Shown: piece after piece, positions 9,223-18,836 of the stretch | How the letters are laid out: every line of letters begins with the position of its first letter | Numbering within the stretch: the stretch's first letter is position 1 | Assembly: GCA_023388315.1 (NCBI GenBank) | Contig: JAEWGM010000028.1 | Span: 124,001-188,000 of the forward strand | Source of the DNA: Bacteroidota bacterium | Lineage (GTDB): Bacteria; Bacteroidota; Bacteroidia; Bacteroidales; Dysgonomonadaceae | DNA: 64,000 nucleotides | Direction of reading: 5' to 3' | Notes under the pieces: generated by a model | What the model was told of the DNA's origin: nothing | What the model saw: the letters and a program-made list of their open reading frames with translations, nothing else | Database searches by the model: none | Program-made: the position numbers and the translations under genes

Positions 9223-10515
9223 ATGGACGACAATATATTGGACTTTCAGTTGAAAAGCAAAACCAATGCCATTATTAAGGTTATTGGCGTTGGCGGTGGT
9301 GGCGGAAACGCGGTAAACCACATGTTTCAAGAAGGCATTCACGATGTTTCTTTCGCGCTTTGCAACACCGATAACCAAGCGCTGATGAAATCGCCCGTGC
9401 CCATAAAAGTGCAATTGGGCGAGCATACAACCGGTGGGCTTGGCGCCGGGAACAAACCCCAAGTGGCGCATAGAGCGGCCGAAGAAAGCATCGATTTAAT
9501 TCAAGACCTGCTCAGCGATGGCACCCGCATGGTGTTCATCACCGCTGGAATGGGCGGAGGAACCGGAACCGGCGCGGCGCCCGTAGTAGCAAAAGTGGCC
9601 AAGGATATGGGAATTCTCACGGTGGGAATCGTGACCATTCCATTCATGTTTGAAGGCCCCAGAAAAATTGTTCAAGCACTGAAAGGCGTGGAGGAAATCG
9701 CTAAAAATGTGGACGCGCTGTTGGTAATCAATAACGAGCGCCTACGCGATATTTACCACGACTTAACCATCCTCAACGCGTTTGCCAAAGCCGATGATAC
9801 GCTTGCCACTGCCGCGAAAAGCATCGCCGAAATCATCACGATTCACGGGCACGTGAACCTCGACTTTGCCGATGTGGAAACCACCCTTAAAGATGGTGGC
9901 GTGGCCATTATGAGCCGAGGAATGGGGCAAGGCAAAGATCGTGTAAACGACGCTATTAGAGACGCGCTGCACTCGCCATTGCTCAACAACAACGATGTGT
10001 TTAGCGCCAAGAAAATACTGCTCAACCTCTCATTTGGTGAGGAGCATCCGCTTATGATGGAAGAGATGAACGCCTTACACGATTTTATGGCGAAATTCAG
10101 CAACGACATCGAAGTGATTTGGGGTACCGCCGTGGAAGACGAATTGGGCGAAGACGTGAAAGTAACATTGCTTGCCACCGGCTTTTCCATCACCAGCGTT
10201 CCGGGCATCGAAGAGCAACGTCGCATGGAAACCAAAGCCGAAGAACTCGAGCGCAAAATTCGCGAAGATGCCGAGCGTGAAAGAGAACGTCAAAATCAGC
10301 ATCTTATCGAAAAGTATTACGGAAAGGAAGGACTTAAGTCGTTATCCACAACCAATTACAGGCTGGAGCCTTTTATTTTGACAATGGAAGAATTGGACGA
10401 CGATAAAGTGCTGGAAGCGTTGGAAGAAACCGCCGTGTTTCAACGAGATCGCGATTTTAATCCGCGGGCATTTCATTCCGATACGCAACAACAAGCCACC
10501 TCGCTGTTTGATTAA
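9223..10515 (+). CDS. ftsZ: Cell division protein FtsZ
   Basis: FtsZ is the tubulin-like GTPase that forms the division ring. The N-terminal VIGVGGGGGNAVNHM motif, the tubulin signature GGGTGTGAAPVVA and the T7 loop NLDFADVETTL are intact. After the ~320-residue GTPase core comes a charged linker (AEELERKIREDAERERER) and a Bacteroidota-style C-terminal region ending in QQATSLFD. Length 430 residues. It is the last gene of the dcw cluster here, and the next gene (YqeY family) is 111 bp downstream. Confidence 0.96.
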   Translation: MDDNILDFQLKSKTNAIIKVIGVGGGGGNAVNHMFQEGIHDVSFALCNTDNQALMKSPVPIKVQLGEHTTGGLGAGNKPQVAHRAAEESIDLIQDLLSDGTRMVFITAGMGGGTGTGAAPVVAKVAKDMGILTVGIVTIPFMFEGPRKIVQALKGVEEIAKNVDALLVINNERLRDIYHDLTILNAFAKADDTLATAAKSIAEIITIHGHVNLDFADVETTLKDGGVAIMSRGMGQGKDRVNDAIRDALHSPLLNNNDVFSAKKILLNLSFGEEHPLMMEEMNALHDFMAKFSNDIEVIWGTAVEDELGEDVKVTLLATGFSITSVPGIEEQRRMETKAEELERKIREDAERERERQNQHLIEKYYGKEGLKSLSTTNYRLEPFILTMEELDDDKVLEALEETAVFQRDRDFNPRAFHSDTQQQATSLFD

Positions 10516-10626
10516 CTGCCCGCATTCTAATTTCTAACTTTGGTGGCAATGCCTAAGCATCTTGCCGACATCCCGATTAGCGAAGCGATTCGGGGCTAAT
10601 TTCTAATTTCTAACACCTACTATTTC
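10516..10626. other. Intergenic hairpin between ftsZ and the yqeY-family gene
   Basis: A palindromic stretch with arms CCCGA and TCGGG around GAAGCGA lies near 10572-10596, flanked by repeated TTTCTAATTTCTAAC words. It may be a transcription attenuator after ftsZ. The same CCCGA/TCGGG arms recur in the tRNA-like repeats near 58.4 kb. Confidence 0.4.
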
Positions 10627-11076
10627 ATGTCCTTATTTGAAACCATCAACAACGATATAAAAAAAGCGATGCTCGCCAAAGATAAAACCCGGCTGGAAGC
10701 ATTGCGCGCCATTAAAAAAGAATTCTTGGAGGCCAAAACCGCCAAAGGCGCCGAAAGCGAATTGTCGGAAGAGAAAACCACGGCCATTCTTCAAAAAATG
10801 GTGAAACAGCGCAAAGACAGCGCCGATATTTATCTTTCCCAATCTCGCGACGATTTGGCCAATACCGAGTTGGAGCAATTGAAAGTGATTCAGGAGTACT
10901 TGCCGGCTCAACTTTCGGCTGAAGAATTAGAAGCCGCCATAAAGCAAATTATTGCCGACACTGGCGCCACCTCCATGAAAGATATGGGAAAAGTAATGGG
11001 CGTTGCCACCAAACAACTCGCCGGAAAAGCCGAAGGCAGGGCCGTATCGGAAATGGTGAGAAAACTGTTGGGATAA
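10627..11076 (+). CDS. GatB/YqeY domain protein
   Basis: 149-residue alpha-helical protein of the YqeY family, related to the C-terminal tail domain of the amidotransferase subunit GatB. The start MSLFETINNDIKKAMLAKD, the EYLPAQLSAEEL segment and the C-terminal MGKVMGV...GRAVSEMVRKLL are typical. The exact role is not established; involvement in tRNA-dependent amidation is suggested only by the GatB similarity. It stands alone behind ftsZ, a common Bacteroidota arrangement. Confidence 0.9.
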   Translation: MSLFETINNDIKKAMLAKDKTRLEALRAIKKEFLEAKTAKGAESELSEEKTTAILQKMVKQRKDSADIYLSQSRDDLANTELEQLKVIQEYLPAQLSAEELEAAIKQIIADTGATSMKDMGKVMGVATKQLAGKAEGRAVSEMVRKLLG

Positions 11077-11174
11077 AATCAGCATTGCCGCGAAGCTAAA
11101 CCGTTTTGCCGATTCACCCTAAAGCGGAAAGCTAAATTTCCGAGGCGCAACGCGCCCTGAATCTTTGTAGAACT

Positions 11175-11879
11175 TTATCTGGAATAAATCGGCACATACA
11201 CCTTTTTCAACCGTTTATCCAATTTGTTGTTTTTCTTGGCTCTTTTTTGGAGTTTTTCCAACTCTTTATCCCGATTTTTTCCGGGGTTAAAATCATCCGA
11301 TAGCAGCAAAACAGAAAGCGTTTCATCATCCACTTGATTGAGTCTGAAAACTACGGTTTTATGCTCAATCACATCGTTTTTAGCCGCTTGTATCAGAAAA
11401 TCTTTTGACGTGTCGAAATCAAAAACAATGTTATGGAACCCCAATTGCGATACCCTTATTTGACGTGTTTTGGGATCGGGGATAAACAATACTTTGCCGT
11501 CGTCGCCGCTCACTTGCCCTTTTATCACTTTACCCGATTGGTTTAGCCACTCAATTAACATTCCTTGAACGGGATAATTTTGTTTAGATACCACTTTTAC
11601 GGTTGTGGTGTTTCTTTTTGATTTTTCCAATGCCTGAAATGTGGTTTTCTCACCCGAATAATCTCCCGTTTCTATCAATAGGAAGTCTTCCACCACCTCG
11701 TATTTTCCTTCGCCAACTTGCACGGTTGACAGTCCGCTAAACCCGCTAACGCTGAAGATGACGTTCTCGTTGGAGAAAGAAAGAGAATCGGTACCGTCTT
11801 TATACGTTCCGTTTAATTGAGCGGATGACTGAATGGAAAATGCGATGAAAAAACAAGCGAAAAAAAGTATTTTGTGCAT
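11175..11879 (-). CDS. Secreted hypothetical protein
   Basis: 234 residues with a cleavable signal peptide (MHKILFFACFFIAFSIQSSAQ, likely cleavage after SSA). I do not recognise the family. The middle region (VKVVSKQNYPVQGMLIEWLN... VSGDDGKVLFIPD) looks like a carboxypeptidase-regulatory or TonB-plug-like beta-sandwich, as often found in periplasmic Bacteroidota proteins. The last 30 residues are rich in Lys and Arg. A minus-strand TATTTTTG box at 11915-11908 may be its -7 element. It is transcribed towards the yqeY-family gene. Confidence 0.7.
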   Translation of the reverse strand: MHKILFFACFFIAFSIQSSAQLNGTYKDGTDSLSFSNENVIFSVSGFSGLSTVQVGEGKYEVVEDFLLIETGDYSGEKTTFQALEKSKRNTTTVKVVSKQNYPVQGMLIEWLNQSGKVIKGQVSGDDGKVLFIPDPKTRQIRVSQLGFHNIVFDFDTSKDFLIQAAKNDVIEHKTVVFRLNQVDDETLSVLLLSDDFNPGKNRDKELEKLQKRAKKNNKLDKRLKKVYVPIYSR

Positions 11880-11950
11880 ATTTTGGGTAGTTCGTTAAAA
11901 GATGTGACAAAAATAGCATTATTTTTCATGTCGTGAAAGAATAGCCGCGT

Positions 11951-12748
11951 TTATTTTGCCAAAGCCAAAATGCGAAATGCGCCGCGCATGACAATTAGAA
12001 ATACAATGCTGCCGATAACTAAATCGGGAATGCCCGATTGTAGCGACCACACTAGAATTCCGCTAACAATGACACCGGAATTAATGATAATGTCGTTTGA
12101 TGTGAAAATCATACTGGCCTGCATATGCGCTTCTTTGTCTTTGGAGCGTTGCAGCAGGTATAAGCAAATGCTGTTGGCGATGAGCGCGAAGATGGAAACG
12201 ATGATCATAGTTTTTGAATCGGGAATTGTTTGAGCCGATAGAAAACGCCTCACCACCTCCACAAAACCAATGGCCGCCAATATCATTTGAAAATATCCGG
12301 CCAATTTAGCCACATTTTTCTTTGTGACGGCGGTTTTGCCTACGGCATATAAACTAATGGCATACACCAGCGCGTCGGCAAGCATATCCAGGCTGTCTGC
12401 CACCAACCCCATTGAGCGCGAAATAAAGCCGGTAACGATTTCCACCACAAAAAACGCGGCGTTTATTGCCAGCACGGCGATAAGCACTTTTCGCTGCCTA
12501 TGAGAATTATCGTGCAGGGGAGTGGCAGTGGATGTTTCCGTTAAGATTTTTTCCGAACCGAGTTTCAACTCACTCAATAACCGTTCAATTTCATCTGCGC
12601 CACCATTGTGATGATAAACCGTTAATTTTCTTTCAGCGATGTTGAAATCCAAATGATGAACGGAAGACACGGCCTGTAGCTTCATACGAATCAGGTTCTC
12701 TTCCGACGGGCAATCCATTTGCTTAATATGGAATAGCGACTTTTGCAT
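11951..12748 (-). CDS. CDF-family cation transporter with N-terminal HMA-like domain
   Basis: Cation diffusion facilitators export divalent metals by proton antiport. About six membrane segments follow residue 85. The first CDF metal-site helix reads GLVADSLDMLADALVYAISL, with the Asp pair in the DxxxD arrangement, and the second helix has SNDIIINSGVIVSG. Before the membrane part lies a ~75-residue domain of the heavy-metal-associated type (FHIKQMDCPSEENLIRMKL), in which only one Cys of the usual CxxC remains. The ATG at 12748 is chosen; another in-frame ATG lies 24 bp upstream. The metal cannot be told from the sequence. Confidence 0.85.
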   Translation of the reverse strand: MQKSLFHIKQMDCPSEENLIRMKLQAVSSVHHLDFNIAERKLTVYHHNGGADEIERLLSELKLGSEKILTETSTATPLHDNSHRQRKVLIAVLAINAAFFVVEIVTGFISRSMGLVADSLDMLADALVYAISLYAVGKTAVTKKNVAKLAGYFQMILAAIGFVEVVRRFLSAQTIPDSKTMIIVSIFALIANSICLYLLQRSKDKEAHMQASMIFTSNDIIINSGVIVSGILVWSLQSGIPDLVIGSIVFLIVMRGAFRILALAK

Positions 12749-12850
12749 TTTACCATTTTTTATCTTCAACAAACACCTGTGGGATGGTTTTGTTTGCGAT
12801 AAGAACGTAAATTGAGATTTTTCCCCGAAAGATAGTGAAGAATGTCCGGT

Positions 12851-14005
12851 TTATTTGTGCAATTGAATGTATTCGTTGGGTGTATATCCGTTAACTTCCT
12901 TAAAATTTTGATAAAACGAAGTGCGCGACCTATACCCGCACTCTTCCGATAATTGGCTTAAATTTAAATTTTGCGGTTTATCCTCGCTTTTTTTTAGCTT
13001 TTCGCACGCGTATTGAATTCGTTTTGTATTGAGAAAGGTTGAGAAAGAAGTTTTCAACAAAACATTAAATACTTGAGAAAGATAATAGCGGGGGATATTT
13101 GTTTCAGCAGAAAGATAGGCCAAATTAAATTGTGGGTTAAGGTATATTTGAGGGTTTTGCTCAAAAAAATCAAGGATAATGTCTTTGTATTCATTCGCTT
13201 TTTTATCATCAAGCATCGATTTTTCATAACGTTCTTCTTTTTCTATCCGAATGTTTTCTTTTGAAAAAGATTCGGGAACCAAAAACTCAAACCGCTCCGT
13301 AGAAAAGAAGTTTTTATGCCGGATTTTTTTTTCGTGTTTCAATTTATGTTTATATAGCTCAAATACATAAAAATAGAAAATAAGCGTGGAGGCTATGATA
13401 ATCACTTTTCGAATCACAATTAGAGGAGTGTAAAATTCATTATTGAAAAAAATGATTTGTAAAATCCATAAAAGTTGAAAAATAAAAACAATATGCATTT
13501 GCAATAATAAGGCATTTACCATCCGTTTGTTCAGCGAATTATAAGTGTTTTCCTTCGATCTTTTTTTTAAAACTATGAACACATAATAAAAGAGAATGAT
13601 TAATAACGTTACTATATGGTTCACTATGAAGTGACTTTGTCCTTCCTTTGAATTTACTATGCCGAAAAAAGCCAACATGAATGAATGGATGGGTAAAATA
13701 AGCGGTAGCAATAAATTGAATGAGACGGCTCGGGTTGATATTTTTTTTTGTGCAAGCAATTCATAGATAAACAGGAAGTTAAATATCATCGCCCACATCA
13801 GGAGCCAAGGAAAGTAAATGTTGAGATTATGTGTCGGCATATCAATAAATAAGCCCAGTGAATTAATAACGGAGTCGCCAACCAACACCAACAATCCGGG
13901 AATGATAAATCGGACGCCCTTTTTTTTTCTATTACCTGAAAACAGACAATAAGCGATGATGAGAATTGAAACGAAAATAGTGATAATATCAAGTAAATAT
14001 AACAT
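12851..14005 (-). CDS. Membrane-anchored AraC-family regulator (third of three)
   Basis: 384 residues. The first ~215 residues hold about seven hydrophobic segments (starting MLYLLDIITIFVSILIIAYC). A charged linker follows, and then an AraC-type double helix-turn-helix from about residue 285, with the second HTH visible as LSQLSEECGYRSRTSFYQNFKEVNGYTPNEYI. Such 7TM-AraC proteins are thought to couple an envelope signal to transcription, but the ligand is unknown. It is the last of three consecutive genes with the same architecture, all on the minus strand, and is separated from the second by 27 bp. Confidence 0.85.
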   Translation of the reverse strand: MLYLLDIITIFVSILIIAYCLFSGNRKKKGVRFIIPGLLVLVGDSVINSLGLFIDMPTHNLNIYFPWLLMWAMIFNFLFIYELLAQKKISTRAVSFNLLLPLILPIHSFMLAFFGIVNSKEGQSHFIVNHIVTLLIILFYYVFIVLKKRSKENTYNSLNKRMVNALLLQMHIVFIFQLLWILQIIFFNNEFYTPLIVIRKVIIIASTLIFYFYVFELYKHKLKHEKKIRHKNFFSTERFEFLVPESFSKENIRIEKEERYEKSMLDDKKANEYKDIILDFFEQNPQIYLNPQFNLAYLSAETNIPRYYLSQVFNVLLKTSFSTFLNTKRIQYACEKLKKSEDKPQNLNLSQLSEECGYRSRTSFYQNFKEVNGYTPNEYIQLHK

Positions 14006-14032
14006 TTCAGGGAGGAATAATAAAAAAACAAA

Positions 14033-15100
14033 TCATAGAGTTTCACTTAATATATTGCTTCGAAATTCCATAGGCGAACAGTTCTTTAGCTGCCTGAAAT
14101 TTCGGTAAAACGAAGCTGCAGAACCAAACCCACTTGTGGAAATTACCTTATCGTAGGAACCGTCAAAATCGGGCATCAATAGGGTGTCGCAGGCAAGTTC
14201 TATCCGTTTTATGGCAAGTAGTTTTGAGAATGTGGTGTTATACTGTTCCGCTATTATTTCGGTGAGCATTTTTTGGGTCATGTTCAGTTGTAGAGCCGCG
14301 GATTTGAGTGTGAGATTTATATCTCGCACAGCATCCGAAGCAAAAAATGAATCTACCGCCTCCAATTCCTCTCTGCTATATTTAAGCAATTGAACCGACT
14401 TAGCAAAAATTTGTGATGAATTGCTTTTTGATCTCGTCAGCGTTTTTTCTCTAACAAAATTATATTGCTGCCTAAACCGATGAAAAGTATCGGAAAAAAC
14501 AAGCAATGTGCCTAAAAGCATAAAAATTGACACGCTCACAATAGTGCGGGTACTTGTACTGACTTCAAATAATTGCATCACGACAAGCGCCATTAAAATA
14601 CCGAAAATTGTTAAATAGAGATAAAACAAAAGCAGTGCCAGCGAAGATTTAATGTGTTTGGTGTGATAAATATAAATCATATAAACGCTATACCCGATCA
14701 ACGATACGGCAATACTACCAAAAACAAACATAAAGTATTTCATGCCAATTGCTTCTCGAAACTCAGAATTGAGAACATACACAAAATACAGCACCCAATA
14801 CGGAACAATGGGCAATGTATGCCATACAATCTCTCGCAAACGCAAACGGCCGTATAGCTCAGCACGCTGATAGAGATAAAAGAAGGGGCCATATGCCAAG
14901 TTAAAAGGTGCCGCACCCTCTATATATAAAGAGTCTTTTGCAAAAAAATAAACCGGAAATATCATACAAACGTGAAGGAGAAAACTAAAGATTGCTACAC
15001 CATATATTTTATCTGTTAACATTTTGTTTTTGGTGTTAAGATGCAGGTGAAATGCCGAAAGCAGTGTTAAAACCATCAAGATTCGAATGGCGAAGAGCAT
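14033..15100 (-). CDS. Membrane-anchored AraC-family regulator (second of three)
   Basis: 355 residues with about seven N-terminal membrane segments and a C-terminal AraC-type HTH (about residues 255-350). The recognition segment is GFGSAASFYRNFRQLKNCSPMEFR. The start at 15100 lies inside the end of the preceding regulator gene (25-bp overlap), suggesting translational coupling. The DNA-binding part is only distantly similar to its two neighbours, so this is not a very recent duplication. Confidence 0.85.
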   Translation of the reverse strand: MLFAIRILMVLTLLSAFHLHLNTKNKMLTDKIYGVAIFSFLLHVCMIFPVYFFAKDSLYIEGAAPFNLAYGPFFYLYQRAELYGRLRLREIVWHTLPIVPYWVLYFVYVLNSEFREAIGMKYFMFVFGSIAVSLIGYSVYMIYIYHTKHIKSSLALLLFYLYLTIFGILMALVVMQLFEVSTSTRTIVSVSIFMLLGTLLVFSDTFHRFRQQYNFVREKTLTRSKSNSSQIFAKSVQLLKYSREELEAVDSFFASDAVRDINLTLKSAALQLNMTQKMLTEIIAEQYNTTFSKLLAIKRIELACDTLLMPDFDGSYDKVISTSGFGSAASFYRNFRQLKNCSPMEFRSNILSETL

Positions 15101-16053
15101 GTCTGTTGATTTTTTATTCTGTTGATATACTCAGAAGGCAAAACGCCTACCAGTTCTTTGAAATATTTGGTAAACGATGTCCTATTTCTATAACCACTTT
15201 GTGTGGCAATATATTCAAGCGTGTATTGACTGCCTTTATCGTTAATTAATTCCAGGGCATGAGAAATACGATATTGCGCAACAAAAGTTTGAAAATCTTG
15301 ACCGATGTATTGATTAAAGAAAACCTCCAACTCTTTTTTATCTATCTTGGCTTCCAGAGACAAGAGGTTTATAGTCAGATCTTTAATTAAATATATTTTT
15401 TTATTTTCAAACAAGTCGATAATATCTGTTTTGTATTCTTCCATTTTTGCCGTCATTGAACTTTCGTCCTTCCTCCGGTTTGAAACAAAGTAATATAAAT
15501 TCAACAGTACAATGATTGCTAAAAAGGTGTTTAAACTGTACGAATCTAACAAGTTTATATCGAAAATACCCGATGGCCTACTGTAAAGAAATAAGTAAAA
15601 CCTTACCAATAAGCTAATAAGTTGGAGAATAGAAACAAAATGAAGCAAAAGTATCTTTAACTGAATTTCGCCAAAATAGTGCGATTTTTGAATACCAATT
15701 AAAACAGGCAACAGATAGGCAGGTGTAATAATTATATAGCCGATAGTGGCCCAATTCATCCACCTGTTGATGTTGTCTAATGAACCCCAGCCTGATGACA
15801 TTATGGCGAAAAAAACGCCAACAAAAAACAAAAAAGGCAGGAACAAAAACCACCACTTCTTCACACTTACAGGTTTGTCTCCGGTTTTCAGATTCAGATA
15901 CATAAATACGGTAAACCCGGCGAATAAAAACGTCAGCGGTGTAAGATGCCAAATTAAACGGAAAATGATTTCTACTCCTCCTATAATGAAAAAACAAAGA
16001 GTAACTTCTCTGAAGGATAGATTTTTATGCAGAAGAATCCATAACTTATTCAT
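15076..16053 (-). CDS. Membrane-anchored AraC-family regulator (first of three)
   Basis: 325 residues. Six to seven hydrophobic segments fill the first ~195 residues. The AraC HTH region is at about 215-315, with TLEYIATQSGYRNRTSFTKYF as the second helix-turn-helix and the usual PSEYINRI end. It follows the DUF1573 lipoprotein gene by 84 bp on the same strand, so the three regulators could be read through from the exopolysaccharide-like operon or have their own promoter. No clear -7 box was found in that gap. Confidence 0.85.
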   Translation of the reverse strand: MNKLWILLHKNLSFREVTLCFFIIGGVEIIFRLIWHLTPLTFLFAGFTVFMYLNLKTGDKPVSVKKWWFLFLPFLFFVGVFFAIMSSGWGSLDNINRWMNWATIGYIIITPAYLLPVLIGIQKSHYFGEIQLKILLLHFVSILQLISLLVRFYLFLYSRPSGIFDINLLDSYSLNTFLAIIVLLNLYYFVSNRRKDESSMTAKMEEYKTDIIDLFENKKIYLIKDLTINLLSLEAKIDKKELEVFFNQYIGQDFQTFVAQYRISHALELINDKGSQYTLEYIATQSGYRNRTSFTKYFKELVGVLPSEYINRIKNQQTCSSPFES

Positions 16054-16137
16054 CGATTAGAATTTAGTTGGCCGTCTGTAAAATTACAATCTTTTTTTCG
16101 TTTAGTAACTGTTTTTTGTATTTATTTCGCTTTAGGT

Positions 16138-16665
16138 TTACTCCAGAATAATATCTTTTTCAATGGTCATGTAATACCCTTTGGTGTGTTCATCACCGTC
16201 AACGAAGCGTTTCAACCCTCCCTCTTTTTCTATTTTTTCGTAATACAGTTCTTCGTAATCTTTTGTATAGAGGGCATCGGGAACAACGTTTACGTCAAAA
16301 ACGATTTCCTGTTTGTCCGTAGTGGTAAAATTGCCGTAAAGTGTGATGTAATGTTTAACATATCCGATGTTCTTCCGGCTATCGTAGGTCAATAACAAAT
16401 GTCCGGTTTTTCCGGATGGAATATAGTCAACCGAAGATTTCTTGAGCTTAATACATCCGCACGAGATAATTAAATCGTCTAAAACAAAGGTTTTTTCGCC
16501 GGTATTTTTAATTTCAATCTTAATATCAAGTTCTTGCCCTGTACGTATGGGATAGTAGTGCCGGTGGTTATCTACAATTTCAATCGTCGTTTTTTTGTCT
16601 CTTGCATTACAACCTAATAATGTGAGAGTGAGAACAAAAAAGACAAAATATGCTGTTTTCTTCAT
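16138..16665 (-). CDS. DUF1573 lipoprotein
   Basis: 175-residue lipoprotein (signal MKKTAYFVFFVLTLTLLGC, lipobox LLGC). The DUF1573 hallmark is present: a beta-sandwich segment IKIEIKNTGEKTFVLDDLIISCGC, where the Cys-Gly-Cys follows the NTG strand, and then PSGKTGHLLLTYDSR. DUF1573 proteins are common surface or periplasmic lipoproteins in Bacteroidota with Ig-like folds and no established activity. It is the last gene of the HEAT-GT2-YaiO-DUF4838 operon, starting 5 bp after the DUF4838 stop codon. Confidence 0.85.
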   Translation of the reverse strand: MKKTAYFVFFVLTLTLLGCNARDKKTTIEIVDNHRHYYPIRTGQELDIKIEIKNTGEKTFVLDDLIISCGCIKLKKSSVDYIPSGKTGHLLLTYDSRKNIGYVKHYITLYGNFTTTDKQEIVFDVNVVPDALYTKDYEELYYEKIEKEGGLKRFVDGDEHTKGYYMTIEKDIILE

Positions 16666-16670
16666 TCGTT

Positions 16671-18836
16671 TTATTTCTTTAAAATTTGTATTTCATCTAT
16701 TGCTATTATGCTTTTATCCGCTTTGTGGCGTTTAAATTTCAGTTCTATAGTGTGTTGTCCATCAATTTGCAAGGGGAATGAATATGTGATAGCAGTAACT
16801 TTATTTTCTCTACGTTCCTCCATCTTGTCCATCGACAATCCTTTCACAATATTGCCATCAAGCCACATTTCAATTGCTTCGGGCGGATAAATTCCGTGTA
16901 ATTCCATTTGCAGAAAACGAAGTTTTATCACTTTTTGACCCTGCAATTTATCGGTCGAAAAACGAATATGCAAATCGTTGTTGGTGCTCAAATACCACCC
17001 CTGATGATAGTCTTGCGTGAATCCCGGCGTACCGTCGCTGAGCAACTCCGTTTGCTCGTAACCCTCATCGGGTTCTGAAAGCAATTCAATAGGCACATTC
17101 AGTAGTGCATTTTCGTAAACGCCTTGTTTTATCAGCTCCTGCCACTGTTCTATGTATTCCGACAGGCTTCCGTCAAACTCTTTGTAGTTTTGCAAATCGG
17201 GGAAATGGACATACTCCTGTAAATTGGTCAACATCTCCTTTATTTCGGGTTTAACAACCATTGTGTTGTTTTCTGCACGGGCATATCCCCATTTATCTGC
17301 ACCCTGTGTGTAAGCCAGTTGTAAACGGGTATATGTGAGGGTGGTAAACAGCTTTTCCAAATGCTTCCGTTCAGCGTCTTTTGTTGTTGGAATGAGGGTC
17401 GGCAGAGCGTCGTAAAACGAGGTGAATTGCTCTGCATTGAAATAGGTTTGCAGGTTATCCTCCATTCCGCCATACATATTGTAGGGTACGTTTTTTTCAG
17501 AAAACTGCTTTTCCAGTCCCAAATAATAATCCGTGAGGAAGCGGTGGCTTTCGGGATACTTTTTCTTTAGAAAAGCAGTTATCAGAGATTCTACATTGGC
17601 ATCTACATCCATCATCAAAGCAGCCGACACAAAAGTTTTTACATCATCAAAAGGCGAATAGTCGTATCCGCCGGCATTAAGGAAAATACCTTTAACACCT
17701 TGTTTTTTGAAAAATTGCAGTTTCTTCTGCAAGCTCAATAACATAGGCAATGGCGTGAGATAATCATCAAAATTGGACGCATAATCCCATAGATAAATGT
17801 TGGGCGTTTTCTCGCGCCATAAATTCAATTGCTCCACAAATTCCTTTACAACATCCTGTTGCCCAAGTTTCACTCCCTGAGGCAGGTTGATTGTGCTGAA
17901 AAGCACGCCGCTATTCGTTGGCAGTTGAAATTTTGGTGGCTGAAACGTTGTGAGATAGGCTGAAGTAAAAAACCAATGGGCGGGAAATTTTTCTGCCAAA
18001 CGCGTTATCAATTTTTGAACCGCGGGTGTGGCACTGTCGGGTGTATTACCGACTTCCTCGCAATCGGGACAGGTGCAAACCAACTTGTTGTCGGTCGGCA
18101 TAATCATCATACGCACGCTGTATCCGTCGCTACCATCACCAAAATTATCGATAATGTATTCATTAATCTGTTCAAAAACGTTTTCCGATGAAAAGCAAAA
18201 TTGTTCTTTTGTATGTTTGTTGTCCACCAAGGCATAGATAGACTCATCGCCCCAATCTTCGATTATTTTCGTGAGGTTGTGCCCCCAAATTCCCCAGTCG
18301 GTTTCTACGTTATTGGTGCCGATAAGCGGCGCATAATCCGGTTGTAAGTTGGGTGCGAAATGTGGCTCTCGATATTCAAAATCGAAAGAATGAGCGTGAG
18401 AATCGAAACGTATCATATCCGGAGGTAAGTCGTTGGTATCGAAATGATTGTCAGCCATTCCGATATTTTCAATCAATTGATAAATTATCCATACGGCCGT
18501 TTTGTCGTCCCGCACACTAATCCGTAACCGCCTGCCTTTATGCTCAATGGCGTAATCATCTTTTAAGTCGGGAATAAACTCAAAATGAATGTTCAGCACA
18601 TCTTTGTCAGGCTTCACATCAGGATTTCCTAGTTGAATCAATATCACCGACTGATCGTCAGAACGTTTTTCCAGATGCGTGTGCAAATATGTAGCCCAAT
18701 GTTCACTCTTGGCATCTTCTTCCGCCGTAATCAAATATTTGTCGGCTTTCAACTCCGTATTCTGTGCCGTGCAGCTCATAAGAGCTTTAACCAGCACAAT
18801 GAATATTACTATACTATTTTGCTTAAAAAACCACAT
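16671..18836 (-). CDS. DUF4838 lipoprotein, glycoside-hydrolase-like
   Basis: 721-residue lipoprotein (signal ending in KALMSC). The N-terminal ~150 residues resemble the alpha/beta domain that precedes many GH20-type TIM barrels. The central part carries the DUF4838 features: the CTCPDCEEVGNTPDSATP Cys cluster, the LYLWDYASNFDDYLTPLP-like stretch (here NIYLWDYASNFDDYLTPLP) and GVKGIFLNAGGYDYSP. The last ~120 residues look like a beta-sandwich carbohydrate-binding module (IRFSTDKLQGQKVIKLRF... GQHTIELKFKRHK). The gene start overlaps the end of the TPR/YaiO gene by 14 bp. In the operon it would be the polysaccharide-trimming or -binding partner, comparable to PgaB, by position only. Confidence 0.8.
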   Translation of the reverse strand: MWFFKQNSIVIFIVLVKALMSCTAQNTELKADKYLITAEEDAKSEHWATYLHTHLEKRSDDQSVILIQLGNPDVKPDKDVLNIHFEFIPDLKDDYAIEHKGRRLRISVRDDKTAVWIIYQLIENIGMADNHFDTNDLPPDMIRFDSHAHSFDFEYREPHFAPNLQPDYAPLIGTNNVETDWGIWGHNLTKIIEDWGDESIYALVDNKHTKEQFCFSSENVFEQINEYIIDNFGDGSDGYSVRMMIMPTDNKLVCTCPDCEEVGNTPDSATPAVQKLITRLAEKFPAHWFFTSAYLTTFQPPKFQLPTNSGVLFSTINLPQGVKLGQQDVVKEFVEQLNLWREKTPNIYLWDYASNFDDYLTPLPMLLSLQKKLQFFKKQGVKGIFLNAGGYDYSPFDDVKTFVSAALMMDVDANVESLITAFLKKKYPESHRFLTDYYLGLEKQFSEKNVPYNMYGGMEDNLQTYFNAEQFTSFYDALPTLIPTTKDAERKHLEKLFTTLTYTRLQLAYTQGADKWGYARAENNTMVVKPEIKEMLTNLQEYVHFPDLQNYKEFDGSLSEYIEQWQELIKQGVYENALLNVPIELLSEPDEGYEQTELLSDGTPGFTQDYHQGWYLSTNNDLHIRFSTDKLQGQKVIKLRFLQMELHGIYPPEAIEMWLDGNIVKGLSMDKMEERRENKVTAITYSFPLQIDGQHTIELKFKRHKADKSIIAIDEIQILKK

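Noticed and set aside
8851..9471. Long minus-strand open frames opposite ftsA/ftsZ and similar antisense frames elsewhere (for example opposite the Ca2+ ATPase, 28497-29564)
   Set aside because: They are shadows of strongly conserved plus-strand genes with no independent homology.
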